Origin: Epiperipatus broadwayi
Taxonomy: Eukaryota > Onychophora > Udeonychophora > Euonychophora > Peripatidae
Assembly: GCA_028023455.1 (NCBI GenBank)
Contig: JAQFVV010000017.1
Span: 5,054,098-5,118,097 of the forward strand
Length of the DNA: 64,000 bases
Direction: 5' to 3'
A program made the translations under genes and the position numbers. This document shows positions 24,377 to 35,521 of the stretch, one piece after another (the first letter of the stretch is position 1; each line of letters starts with the position of its first letter). The notes under the pieces were generated by a model. It was not told where the DNA came from, ran no database searches, and was given only the letters and a program-made list of their open reading frames with translations.

Positions 24377-25449
24377 TCATTTAAATGCTTGGTAATTCAG
24401 AAGAGTTAATAATTGAAAGGGTTTCTTTGTTTTCTTGCTCTTTAATACAATATAATTCTTTTGTAATCCAACTATGAATAATTTTCTTCTTTTCTGAGCT
24501 AAGGTAACACACAAGTGTTAATGAAAACATCCACAGAAAAGGCAGTTTTAAAAAAAAATATTTAGCTTTATTACTGCCTACCATGAATTCAATATGACAT
24601 CTATATTATATTCATGGTTTATAGCATAATTCTTTGTAAAATTCCTCAACCCACTTCTTGATGTGGTCTCTCTTTTAATAATAGTTCCAGCATTTCATTT
24701 TTTCCAATATCAATATATTGTTTTATAATTCTTAAACTTATTCTCTTATATAACTTTCTTTACTAACTCACAATTATATCATTGTTAATTTACTTTTGTA
24801 CCATTTAACATATGTACTAATATTCAATTTCTTAATTAATCATTTTTAAATATGTTTATATCTTCTTTTCTTCTTACCTTTTTCTACTGTTAAATTGCTA
24901 GTTTTTGTACTAGTTGCAGTTTTTAATAGAATATTCATTACCTTCTTATTGATTTTACCATCCACTCTGAACCATTTTCAAAATCTTTCAATATTTTTAA
25001 AATGATTTGCAAGTTCCAATTTAAATTTATTGGAGCGTTTCTAAAATTTAAGATTATCGACCGTTAGTACTGTCTTTGATGAATAGTTTTTGTCTTTAGT
25101 TTTGCATTAACATTATCTTACATCTCACTAACTGATGAACACTTCCTATGTGAAATCTTTAGGAACATTATAATCTTGGAAATATATGTATTTTCTGACA
25201 ATCAAAATATTCCAATTCTACTGTATCTTCATTTGAATATATCCATGCCCATTTGCATTTTTTTCAATGAAAAGGTTTGTAATATACATTTAATAAGTCT
25301 ATACCAGCTACCATTTCTAACACCACATCTAAATTTACCCATAGTACTTTCGTTTTTTAGTCATTTTCCCATTCTAGCATTAAAGTCTCCCAGGATGATT
25401 TTAAGATGTTTGGTCTGGTCAAAAGTCTTTTTTACATCCATATTTCTAA

Positions 25450-25590
25450 AACCCAATAAGACATTTTAGGGACATAAATCTGAATTATGAGTGTCCAATT
25501 TGGGATCAGAAAGTTCCAGGATCGATTCTGGTGCTTGCAGTTGTGACACTCAAACTTTTTATGAACTCTTGAGTAATAAAGCCATATGCA
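25450..25590 (+). mobile_element. tRNA-related SINE, second family, copy 2
   Basis: TTCCAGGATCGATTCTGGTG (box B-like) and the tail TTTTTATGAACTCTTGAGTA match the copy at 10.1 kb. The 5' half is decayed. It interrupts the RTE endonuclease between the INKK-like and ILGDFNARMGK regions, so it is younger than the RTE. Confidence 0.6.
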
Positions 25591-25967
25591 TTTTTTATTT
25601 GTATTTGATATCTTCTATTAAGTTGCATAACTAATCTTGCCATTCTATTCCATATAAATCACCACAATATTTTTTTCTACTTTTTGTTTATAATAAATTC
25701 TACTCCATTTGAGCTTTCAATATTTGTACCTTCGTAGTAAAATTCTTCTTTAATTTTTTAATCAATCATTTCTTCACTTTTTCTTTTAAATTCACCAAAG
25801 TCAAACAAAGTCCCATGTAATATTAGATAGTTATTTTTCCAATTCATATAATATTCCTTTACTTGGAAGTAATCTGCAATTGAAAGGAATTAAAAAAAGT
25901 TATCATCAAATGGAAGCTTGAGTCTGTAACTAGAGAAATTTTATCGTCCGCTGCCTGCTGCTGTCTT

Positions 25968-26081
25968 TTTTTTTCATATGTCATAGCATCGGCCAGGAGG
26001 CAAACCTGCAACAACCATCTGCAACCAACTGCTTGCTTGCAAGGCAGCTGTGCTGTCCTCTCAGCTAACAATGCTTGACTA
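25968..26081 (-). mobile_element. tRNA-Gly-derived SINE S5, expanded variable region, 10-bp TSD
   Basis: On the minus strand: GTCAAGCATTGTTAGCTGAG, TGCCTTGCAAGC, then about 25 extra bases (TTGGTTGCAGATGGTTGTTG) before a decayed box B. The TGCTATGACATATG tail and an A run follow. CTGCTGTCTT at 25958-25967 and 26082-26091 is a 10-bp duplication. The same expansion is present in S8 at 59.5 kb, so this is a subfamily. Confidence 0.82.
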
Positions 26082-26185
26082 CTGCTGTCTTGTCTGTCAG
26101 TTTAGTCTCCTGAGAATAAAGGATCCAATTTAGTTTTATCTATCATATTATAAATATCCAAAATAGTCATTCACAAATATTCATT

Positions 26186-27440
26186 TTGTTCAGAAATATT
26201 ACCAAATTCACCACTTTCTTTAATGCAATTTATCTACTCTACTTAGAACATTTCTTAGCAAAAATTTTTTATTGTAAATATATGCATACACTTCTTATAG
26301 TTCATTTTTTGCACAGCACTTCACATCAGCTGGTCATGATTGCCAACCTAGAGATCCAGTGGTGGTTAGCAGAGAGCGACATGGTCTCAAAAGGAAGATA
26401 AAAGAGGCTTACTTTATCGAGAGAGATAGCAATGCCATAAATAGAAAAGACTTGCTACAAAATATCCAGGAAATGTAACACATAACTATTGCATTTGCAT
26501 AAATTTACATCACTCCTAATCAATTTCTTGTCTATTTATAAATTGGCTATGAATACGAGGGCTCTGACCCTTGAAAGCACTTACAAACGTGTATATATAT
26601 ATATACGCATTTCTTTATTTGTCTTCAGCTTTGTGTGATTGTGCATGTTAGCGCATTTTATATTTTGCACTTTAGAACAATTAGCCACAAAGTTTTAAAC
26701 TGTTTGCTCATACACAATTTTATGTTTCAACTGTCCAGCAGTCTTCTTCAGAGCTATGATATAATGAGCAAAATAAAATACATAACTATGTATATAATAC
26801 CATAAAAAATACAAACAATAAAATTTATTAAAATATGTATATATAACAAAACATAATAACACTGAAATAAATATAATCAAACCCAAAATAATCCAGTCAA
26901 TATAAAATAAAATATATCATATAAATATAAAATTAATATAAATTATACATGTGTATTCCTGACTGTATATATATTATCATGAACAACTAGTAAATAGTAA
27001 TTAGGAGATTATTAAAAATAATAAAACTGAATAATATATTTAAATTATTAGTTGTTCATGAATATGTATATACACTCAGGAATACACATGTATAATTTAT
27101 ATTTATTTTATATTTATATTGTATATTTTATTTTATATTAATTGGATTATTTTGGGTTTGATTATATTTATTTCAGTTTTATTTTTTGTTATATATATAT
27201 AAATTAATTTTATTGCTTACATTTTTATGGTATTATTTATATAGTTATGTATTTTATTTTACTCATTATATCATAGTTCTGAGGAAGACTACAGGACAGT
27301 TGAAACATAAGATTGTGAATGCATATATGTACAATAAAAGGATTTTGCTAAAAAATATTCGAAGTAGAGTGGATAAATTGTATTTACATTCATTATCAGA
27401 TAATTTAAAGATAAAAAAAAAATCAATACACCACCACTCT
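26186..27440. mobile_element. Large family D palindrome (about 1.25 kb including an insertion)
   Basis: The left part (26186-26291 plus 26709-26990) is the inverse of 27045-27440. Shared words include CTCTACTTAGAACATTTCTT versus its inverse near 27355, and ACATGTGTATTCCTGA versus TCAGGAATACACATGT. Each arm carries a hammerhead-like core: 26724-26751 (minus: CTGAAGA, stem GACTG/CAGTT, GAAAC) and 27279-27306 (plus: CTGAGGA .. GAAAC). A PLE fragment is inserted in the left arm. Related single arms occur at about 29.65 and 32.33 kb. Confidence 0.8.
26292..26708 (+). mobile_element. Penelope-like element fragment (GIY-YIG C-terminus), nested
   Basis: The plus strand near 26355-26475 can be read as SRERHGLKRKIKEAYFIERD followed by a SNAINRKDLL segment. 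This fits the C-terminal endonuclease end of Penelope-like elements (R..KRKIKEA..I......NR). The short direct repeat CATACAC lies at 26285-26291 and 26709-26715 at the two junctions. Removing the block restores the family D left arm, so it is a later insertion of about 417 bp. No complete endonuclease or RT is present. Confidence 0.65.
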
Positions 27441-27825
27441 GACTGATCCATATTAGTGAGTAATTCATCCTCGTACATTTATCATAAGGAATACTCATGT
27501 AATAATAACTGCTGTAATTATGTGAACGTATGGAGTGGATATTAGGGAAATTACTTGTTTTGTTTTGGTTCAACTAAAAGGAATCAAAGGATCTCATTTA
27601 GATTACATATAATTTTATTAATATTATATTTTCATAATAAAAATGATTGAAAATGACTTTAATAAGTAAATAAATGTCATATTCAATGATCACATGTAAT
27701 ATTAATCACAAACGTATTATTATTCATTAATATATATAATATTGATTACCCCTTCAATTCTACTTGTAATTCAAATTCCTACATGGTTGTTCATATGCAT
27801 AACTTAGTGGTTTCTTACTTCTTTA

Positions 27826-29014
27826 TAATCTAAAGCTAAGGTCACTTTCGGTGAAGTTCACCATAATTATATCTATGATTATAACCTAAAGCTGAGTGCA
27901 CTTTTGGTATAGTTGACCATAATCATAGCTACGATTATAACCCAAAACTGAGTGCACTTTTAACAAAGTTAATCATACTCATAGCTATTATTATAGCCTA
28001 AAACTGGGTACACTTTCAAAGAAGTTAACCATAATCATTGCTATGATTATAACCAAAATATGAGTGCCCTTTCAATGAACTTTATCATAATCATTGCTAT
28101 GATTATAATTTAAAGCTGAGTGCACTTCCGGAGAAGTTCACCATAATCATTATTAGGATTAAAACCTAAAAGTGATCATACTTTTGGTTATGTTTACCAT
28201 AATTATTGCTATGATTATAACCTAAAGCTGAGTGCACTTTTGGTGAAGTTCACCATAATCATCACTATGATTATAGCCTAAAACTAAGTGGTGAATTTCA
28301 CCAAAATTATAGATATAATTATAACCTAAAGCTAAGTGCATTTTTGGTGAAGTTCACCATAATTGTAGTTATGATTATAACCTAAAACTGAGTACATTTA
28401 TGGTGATGTTCACCATATTTTTAGCTATGATGATCACCTAAATATGAGTGCACTTTTAGTGACATTTACCATAATCATAGCTATGATTATAGGCTAAAAC
28501 TAAGTACACTTTTGGAAGTTCACCAAAATTATAGCTATATTTATAACCTAAAGCTGAGTGCAGTTTTGGTGATGTTCACCATATTCTTAGCTATGATTAT
28601 AACCTAAAGCTGAGTGCACTTTTGGTGAAGTTCACCATAATCATAGTTATGATTATAATCTAAAGCAGATTGCATTATAGGTACAATTATAACCTAAAGC
28701 CAATGGCACTTTTGGTGAAGTTCACCATAATCATAGCTATGATTATAGCTAAAAACTAAATGCATTTTTGGTGAAGTTCACCATAATCATAGTTATGATT
28801 ATAACCTAAAACTGAGTGCACTTTTGGTGAAGTTCACCATATTCTTAGCTATGATTATAACCTAAAACTGAGTGCACTTTTGCTAAAATTCACCATGAAC
28901 ATATCTATGATTATAACCTAAAGATGAATACACTTTTGTTTTGTGAAGCTTACAATAATCAGAAAGCTATGATTATGGTGTACTTCACGAAAAGTGCACT
29001 CAGCTTTAGGTTAT
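27826..29014. repeat. Minisatellite, about 20 units of 56 bp, each with two palindromes
   Basis: Each unit reads AACCTAAAGCTGAGTGCAC, then TTTTGGTGAAGTTCACC, then ATAATCATAGCTATGATTAT. The second word contains the imperfect palindrome GGTGAAGTTCACC and the third is a perfect 20-bp palindrome. Units vary by point changes and a few are shortened (near 28290 and 28670). The last unit (28966-29014) is inverted. The array is non-coding. The palindromes could form cruciforms or bind a symmetric DNA-binding protein. Confidence 0.93.
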
Positions 29015-29640
29015 AAACAAAAAAAATCCACTTTGTGCATATAAACAAACATACACAAATTTAAATACATATAGTAATTATAAATCAATATTTCTTTACT
29101 ATAGCATATCTACCCCATAAACTGAAAATGAACAAGATATAGGTTATCATAATCCCAATGACTATATTAGCTTACATCTTGTTCACTTTCAATACATGGA
29201 ATAAATACATTATAAAATTTAAAAATGTGATTTACAGTTAGTATATATTTAATTACATACTTATATCAACAATCTAATGAATAACAATCCACTTGTAGTG
29301 AATAATTCGTATGATCATTTATTGGGAGATGATTGTTTATATATTTGTAAATTATTTTTCACAAAAGTATAATATTGGTATTGAGGGAATTATATTTAAT
29401 TGTCTCATATAATTATATTATATTATATATGGTAATAGCATAAAAGAATTACCTTGAGAGTATTGTATTTCAGTCATTTAGTAAGATGAAAAACTGGTTT
29501 TTATTATTTCGTATTTTGAATAACTGGTCTTTACTATTTTGAAGAGAATTCCTATATATAATGCAAATACAGATATATAATTTGTATGATAAAGACATGT
29601 TAGAATCTATCTCATCAATTAAAAATACTATTGTATATTT
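29015..29640. other. A+T-rich sequence with one imperfect hairpin
   Basis: GAACAAGATATAGG near 29129 and TAGCTTACATCTTGTTCACT near 29170 face each other as an imperfect hairpin. Otherwise nothing recognised. Confidence 0.4.
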
Positions 29641-29740
29641 ATAACTTGGACATATAAGTAGAATTTCTGAAGAAGATTTCAGGGGCAATCGAATCCATCA
29701 ATAGTGGGTTGTAACAAGCATTGTAAAAAGTAATAAAGAA
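29641..29740 (+). mobile_element. Family D-related arm fragment
   Basis: CTGAAGAAGATTTCAGGGGC followed by AATCGAATCC, then GTAACAAGCATTGTAAAAAG, matches the 32.33-kb arm with a decayed core (GAATC instead of GAAAC). There is no opposing arm nearby. Confidence 0.6.
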
Positions 29741-30162
29741 CATAAATGATATTAATATTATATGGATTTGGCAATGCAATAAGAAAGATAAAGTTATAAT
29801 ACTTCATAAGAAGATAAAGTTCATTATCAATGATGTCTTGCATTGACTTAGTGATGTTCGCTATCCTTCATTAGAATTAGTTATCTATTTAAATGGACTC
29901 CCACATAGGATTAGTATTCTATGAGATTATCTGATTTGCATTTAATATGCAAATTTTAACATTGCTTTCAAATATTTAAATAAAAAGGTAGTTTATATAG
30001 CAGTCCTCATAATTCAATTTTCTTGATTAAGGATCATTATAAAATACTATGAATAAATACTGTTCTTTAAGTAATGCTTCAATAGGTATTTGATTTTAAA
30101 GATATAATATTTATTATCTCTGAGACAAAAATAAGTCACAATTTATATCAAGAAATCCAAAT
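29741..30162. other. Unassigned A+T-rich sequence
   Basis: I see no gene or recognisable repeat between the family D-related arm and the family B element that follows. Confidence 0.35.
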
Positions 30163-30173
30163 AGTTAATAAGG

Positions 30174-30797
30174 TTGTATTTTTATATTGGACTATTTCCA
30201 TCATCTAATATGCCTATTGAATGTCTTTAGAAAAATGTAACTTTATTCAAATATTCCAAATACATTCAACAGTTAGGAATAGCATGTCAAACAGGTTAGT
30301 ATATGCACAATGTTTCAAGAGGTATTATTATTCCCTCTTCTTCAGGTGTTGCTGGCCTGAATAGTGACAGTACTAGCATGGGATTCAAAGCTGGACCCTT
30401 AGATTCTTGAGTATTGAATTTTAAGGTAACACTCTAACCAAATGAGCCATCCTGCCAAAGGCAATAGTCTGTAGTAATTTCATATACTTATCTATAAAAT
30501 TCCTACTGATTTCTCCACTTAAAATTCAATATTCAAGAATCTAAGTGTCCAGGTTCAAATCCCATGCTAGTACTGTTGCTGGTCAGGCCAGCAACACCTG
30601 AAGAAGAGGGGAGAATAATACCTCTCGAAATGTTGGGCATATACTAACCTGTTTGATATGCTATTACTAATAGTTGAATGTATTTGGAATATTTAAATAA
30701 TGTTTTTTAAAGACATTCTGTACGCATATTAGATGATGAAAATAGTTCAATATAAAAATAAAACTAGAATACCATCATCACAAATCTTCAGGAAAAC
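30174..30797 (+). mobile_element. Family B palindromic element, 11-bp TSD, tRNA-like in both arms
   Basis: Perfect AGTTAATAAGG at 30163-30173 and 30798-30808. Left end TTGTATTTTTATATTGGACT, with its inverse at 30745-30765. A one-sided tail (CTAGAATACCATCATCACAA .. AGGAAAAC) lies at the right. Each arm contains a tRNA-like part: minus strand at 30390-30450 and a partial plus-strand counterpart near 30525-30565. A core CTGAAGA, stem AGAGG/CCTCT and GAAAT lies at 30598-30631. It is a head-to-head dimer of a tRNA-like unit plus a 3' tail. Confidence 0.88.
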
Positions 30798-30808
30798 AGT
30801 TAATAAGG

Positions 30809-31307
30809 CTATATAAATATTACTTTAATATTGTAATTATATTACCCATAAAAATTATATATCAATTTCTCTTTGGTATAAGTGTTAATCTAAAGGCTAT
30901 GTGTAATTAAAATAAATGTTTCCAATTAAGTATATTGTTAGATTAAGATAGACTACAATTTTAAATTAAGTTTAATGAAAGAATTTTTGTTTTAAAAAAA
31001 GGTGTATGATCTTACATTTTATTTAAACAAATTCATAATTGGTCTTGAAATGGATTATTAATCAATAAATATATGTCTTGTTGCCAAGATATATAGACTT
31101 AATGGAGATTAACGCGGAGAAAAACATTAATAGTAATATTAACAGTAAAAACAACAAAAAATTTAAATAGCATGGCAAATATTTTTAACTAAAGACTACT
31201 CTTTTTTTCAATACAAAGTTTTAACATAATAATGACGTCGTAAATTATTTAAATATTTTTCTTATTCTCAAAGGTTAATGTTTATTATATGTCATCAAAA
31301 GAAATAC
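30809..31307. other. Unassigned A+T-rich sequence
   Basis: I see nothing recognisable between the two family B elements. Confidence 0.35.
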
Positions 31308-31318
31308 GAATCTACTTA

Positions 31319-31871
31319 ATGTTTTCCTGAGGGTTTGTGATGATGGTGTATTAGTTGTATTTTTATATTGGACTATTTCCATCATCTATTGTGAGTACTG
31401 AATATCTTTAGAGAAATATAACTTAATTTAAATATTCCAAATACATTCAACTGTTAGCAATAGCATTTCAAACAGATTAGAATATGCACAATGTTTCAAG
31501 AGGTATTATTCTCCCCTCTTCAGTTGTTGCTGGCCTGTCCTGTCACAGTACTGGCATGGGATTCAAACCGGAGCTCTTAGATTCTTGAGTATTGAATTTT
31601 AAGGTAACACTCAGGATGGCTCAATTGGTTAGAGCATTACCTTAAAATTCAATATTTAAGAATCTAAGGGTCAATGCTCAAATTAGTACTGCCATTGATC
31701 AGGCCAGCAACACCTGAAAAAGAGGGGAGAATAATACCTCTTGAAACATTGTGATATATTAACTTGCTTGATGTGCTATTACTAACAGTTGGATATATTT
31801 GGAATATTTAAATCTAAGGACATACAATACTCAAAATGGATGACAGAAATAGTCCAATATAAAAATACAAA
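31319..31871 (-). mobile_element. Family B palindromic element, opposite orientation, 11-bp TSD
   Basis: Perfect GAATCTACTTA at 31308-31318 and 31872-31882. The tail (TTTTCCTGAGGGTTTGTGAT) is at the left and the right end is CAATATAAAAATACAAA without a tail, so it is the mirror image of the 30.2-kb copy. Near 31615-31680 GGATGGCTCAATTGGTTAGA and the following AGCATTACCTTAAAATTC are a well-kept tRNA-like box A and anticodon-arm region. The other arm carries the inverse. Confidence 0.88.
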
Positions 31872-31882
31872 GAATCTACTTA

Positions 31883-32320
31883 CTTTGTTTCATAGATTGT
31901 ACCTCAATCAGGTACTGGCAGTCCTCAAATGTGATAAAAATTGTAAATTCATGCAACTTCATTTATATTATATTGGTTGAAAAGCATTTCTAATTCACTG
32001 ATTTGCTTTTTCTGTATTGTCTAAATTTTACAATTATCACACTTATACTCATAATGTAGCCACAAAGCTGATCCTCACCATATTTCTTTCATCAGTGTTA
32101 AGGCATTCTTTTTAAATCTAACTTTAATAAACACTTTTATATTTGATCAACATTTGTGCATTCCTGAGAAAACAATTAAGTTTGCTTAGTCATTATAGAA
32201 AGGTATATAAAGATATAAGTGGATCTATAAATAATCATTATAAGATAGAAAATATGTGTATATATAAAATGTAAAATTATATGTTCATGTATACTTGTAT
32301 TCATGTATTTGTATTGTGTT
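31883..32320. other. Unassigned A+T-rich sequence
   Basis: I see no supported gene or repeat here. Confidence 0.35.
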
Positions 32321-32410
32321 TATTATAGTTCTGAAGAAGATTGCTGGAGCAATCGAAACTGTCAATAGTAGGTTGTAAAAAAGCATTGTAAAAAGTGATA
32401 AAGATAGATG
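32321..32410 (+). mobile_element. Family D-related arm with well-formed hammerhead-like core
   Basis: At 32331-32359: CTGAAGA, one A, stem GATTGC, loop TGGA, stem GCAATC, then GAAAC. The six base pairs are perfect. ATAGT immediately upstream can pair with ACTGT just after the core. It continues with GTAAAAAAGCATTGTAAAAA as in the 29.65-kb fragment. No facing arm is visible. Confidence 0.65.
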
Positions 32411-32520
32411 ATATTAATATTATATATTTACTGACTGATAAATATTTTCCCATTTTGCTTGTTAATAGTTTAGAACTCAATTGCTACAGAATTTTTTATT
32501 AAAAGAAAAACTATACTCCA

Positions 32521-32621
32521 ATAAATGACTCATATATATATATATTGATATACCTCCTCTAAAATCATATATATATAAATGACTCATATATATATATATT
32601 GATATACCTCCTCTAAAATCA
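32521..32621. repeat. 54-bp tandem duplication
   Basis: ATAAATGACTCATATATATA .. CCTCCTCTAAAATCA occurs at 32521-32567 and again at 32575-32621, a 54-bp shift with identical sequence. A TA-rich joint lies between the two. Confidence 0.9.
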
Positions 32622-32913
32622 CAGTCTTTTCAAACTCTTTTTAATGTTATTATAATATCGTACCTCTAGAAATGTAGTAATATCAGAATTCATTATAATA
32701 ATAAGTACACTTTAAGTATATATTTGTATAATCATTCTTTTATATATAAACATACGTTTTCAACATACTTTTTAGAAAATATTGTAATGCTGTTAAGTTA
32801 ATCCATATTTTAAGATTGTTTTTAAGGAATTGTTGAATGTCTTTTTTTATTTCATTCATACAAGTTGTTTGTGTCCATTGGTAGAATAAGCACCTTTATA
32901 TATAAATAAAGTA

Positions 32914-33292
32914 CACAGAGGCTAAACTCTCCATACAGTAGCACCACTCAGTGCAAACCAGAGTAATCAATGTATGCAAGAAGGTTTGTGCATAAAATCC
33001 CCATCTAGAACCTACTCATCCAATATCCTCAGACTAGTTTCTAGCTTGTGGGTTTCATCAGTGTGGAGCCTTGGATCTGAGAGCTCTGCATCTAGATTTT
33101 AGGATCTAATGCAAGCCACAAGCTAGAAACTAGTCTGGGGTTATTGGATGAGTAGCCACTAGATAAAGATTTGATACACAAACCTTCTTGCATCCACTGA
33201 TTACTCTGGCTTGCACTGAGTGGTACTACTGTATGAAGAGTTTAGCCTCTGTGTAAACAGCTTGTGTAAGCATAAAGAATGGTGATCGTGTG
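32914..33292 (+). mobile_element. Family A palindromic repeat A9, 14-bp TSD
   Basis: Perfect ATATAAATAAAGTA at 32900-32913 and 33293-33306. The left end is CACAGAGGCTAAACTCTCC (arm). The right end carries the tail (AAAGAATGGTGATCGTGTG). The arms meet at about 33105-33120 with the core lost by an internal deletion. Orientation is opposite to A4 and A7, yet the tail-less end stops at the same arm position. Confidence 0.9.
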
Positions 33293-33309
33293 ATATAAAT
33301 AAAGTAGTG

Positions 33310-34848
33310 ATTGTTGTTTGTGGCCTTAATTGTCTTACTTATCTTTTCCCTATACTTATTATGGAAACTATTTCTTTATGAATGTGTGTGTCGCTAGATG
33401 AGTGGCGTTTAAATTTCAATCACTGGTGAAATACTCTTGTTAAATGTTCATTTCGAAATATTTGATTAAACCTACATTATATTATTTAATATGGGATCAA
33501 AGATTTTCCAAAAGCGCTCAGTTTATTAATTAAGTTTATTAACTACTACAATTTTATAGCTCCATAACATGCGCGTAAAGCGCAACTATAGAATTGTTTA
33601 ATTAAATAATTTCAACAGAAAATACTCATTGAAATGATTTAATTTTGTATCTATTTTTAAAATGTAATTATTTTGCATAACTTATAATTAAACACACACA
33701 CACACATTATCTAGAAGAAGTTCACTCATTTTAATTAGTTTTGATCAGAATTTAACCCTTGAGTAATTAAGTTTGCACAACCCTTGATAACATACCTACC
33801 TTTTCAAGTAAACAAATCTATTCCCTCAGCAAATGACTTTTAAAACATTTTTTACAACTAATTTAATCAAATTTACATAAATTATAAAAATAAATCATGT
33901 TTATAATTTTAATTTTGTAAAAGAAAGAACTTAATTAAAACTTTGGGGTTTTAATTTTTAAAAAAGGCAGTTCCAGCCCTAATTAATTATTTTTCTCATG
34001 TAATGTTAATGTTTTTATTCATCTATAAATTAGATTTAATTACATCAACCTATTACTTATCCAACATCTATTTCAAGTGTTCCTAATAAATGAATCTGCC
34101 AGCGATTTTTTTAAAAGCTATATAATGAGTTTTTTGTTGAAAGGTAGGTTTGCTTGCTTCTTCATAAATAAGAACACCTAATAAATAAAATACCTGTTTA
34201 ACATGGTTAGTTTGTCCTTCCTTTTCTATTTATTTTTAAGCCAGTTATTATGGTATACATGCGTGTGTTGGTTTGTATATACATTTAAATATTTTATAAA
34301 TATTGTTTTCGGGAGCAACTGTGTTTAATATAGTAAAACATCGACATAAATGAATAAAAATTAAAAACATCACTAAATTTAAGTCAATCTATTCTACAAC
34401 AATGTGATACAATTGTCTGGCTATAATCACATGATTAATGAGTTTTTTTACCCTAATGAAGGCAAGTGTCATCTTATCTAAACGTCTGGTATTTTACTTC
34501 GTATGCCTATAAAAACATTCATTTCAACAAAATTAAATATATAAATACTTAAATCCATCTTTGCTATCAATTACTGTTGTATGGATTAAATGACATCTTT
34601 TGTAATCTACTTTTTAAATCCTTATTTATATTCAACCAATATACTGGCTTTGTAATTTAATTTCGTTGCATATGATCTCATTGCTAATTAATTTTTTATG
34701 AACGGTTTGTAAAGATCATTTTTATTGAATGTATTTGTTTTGTAATCATTTTGCATTGGTTTGATTGACAAACATATTCTTTTCATATTTATTTTCTAAA
34801 TATACCATATTATTTTACTGTTTTATGCTGTTTGTTTACATATCTTAC
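33310..34848. other. Unassigned A+T-rich sequence with a short CA microsatellite
   Basis: A short ACACACACACACA run lies near 33692. No open frame, splice pattern or family recognised across the 1.5 kb. Confidence 0.4.
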
Positions 34849-35521
34849 CATTTACAATTTTCTTAAACACTTTAACAATACTATTTTTTATATCAAAATT
34901 TTATTTAAAAGCTTATAAAATTGGGTCATGTGATGTATGACTTTGTTTTATTTACTATTTATAGTTTTGCTTTTAAGCCTTAAGTGATGTTCTATTGCTA
35001 ACGTTATCAACATATGGTTTGGTTGAAGATTTCTCAGCCCCATACACCTATTTAAGTTAGATAGCTGGGTTTGAAGACATATAAGTGTCTGAAAATTTCA
35101 GATTTTCTACTTAATAGTTAGCTTTTAGATAAATGATGGCTTTGAGTTGGTATTTTAGATCTAGTGTCTGAAATTAAACTAGCGCTTCACTGAGGATTGC
35201 CAAAACAAGAAACTGGTCTGAGGATTGGGAATAGTTTCTAGATAGAGATTTTTTAATTCTTTCTCTTGTGACATTTATCAACAATGCTTATTTGAGCAAT
35301 TAGCACTGCTCATTATTTTTTATTTACAAGCTTATAAAATTGGGTCATGTGATATATGACTTTATTTTATTTAATTTACTTTTATAGTTTCGATGGTCCT
35401 GCAGTCATCAGGATTGTAAAGAGCTCTGATGATGACTGCTGGATAGTCGAAACTGTAAGAATAAAGTTTTGATATAAAAAGTAGTTTTGTTGAAGTGTTT
35501 AAGAAATTGGTAAATGATATC
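34849..35521. mobile_element. Composite hairpin (family E) with repeated tail block
   Basis: The outer arms 34849-34908 and 35464-35521 are inverses (TTTTTTATATCAAAATTTTA versus AAAGTTTTGATATAAAAAG). The 20-base tail-like words GGGTCATGTGATGTATGACT (34923-34942) and GGGTCATGTGATATATGACT (35342-35361) lie inside as direct repeats 419 bp apart. Between them is a decayed family A-like region (35090-35290). At 35426-35453 the core CTGATGA, stem GACT/AGTC, GAAAC occurs, with its inverse at about 35387-35412. Confidence 0.7.

Larger units (their letters stand above)
21400..25870 (-). pseudogene. Nearly full-length RTE LINE, decayed and split by later insertions
   Basis: Read on the minus strand in pieces. 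The AP-type endonuclease starts near 25860 with a GVEFIINKK-like motif, is interrupted by a SINE, and continues with ILGDFNARMGK (25367-25405) and a downstream SDHQLVR-like motif near 25100. A linker follows to about 24400. After a large palindromic insertion the RT resumes near 23130 with KKGDKEDIRNYRPI (about 22915-22960). After another insertion the later RT part and the 3' end follow, down to about 21400. The nested insertions are described separately. Multiple stops make it inactive. Expected family length (about 3 kb) fits once the insertions are removed. Confidence 0.75.

Noticed and set aside
25176-25469. 97-codon plus-strand frame
   Set aside because: It is antisense to the RTE endonuclease remnant (ILGDFNARMGK on the minus strand).
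27186-27573. Overlapping frames of 70-94 codons on both strands
   Set aside because: They fall in the family D hairpin arms and are A+T-driven.
27826-29014. Regular repeat array that could be taken for a CRISPR
   Set aside because: Units are contiguous without unique spacers, the unit itself varies, and the genome is clearly an animal one.
32331-32359. Calling an active hammerhead ribozyme
   Set aside because: Stem II and core are good, but there is an extra base beside the core and no room for stem I. I kept it as a motif observation only.
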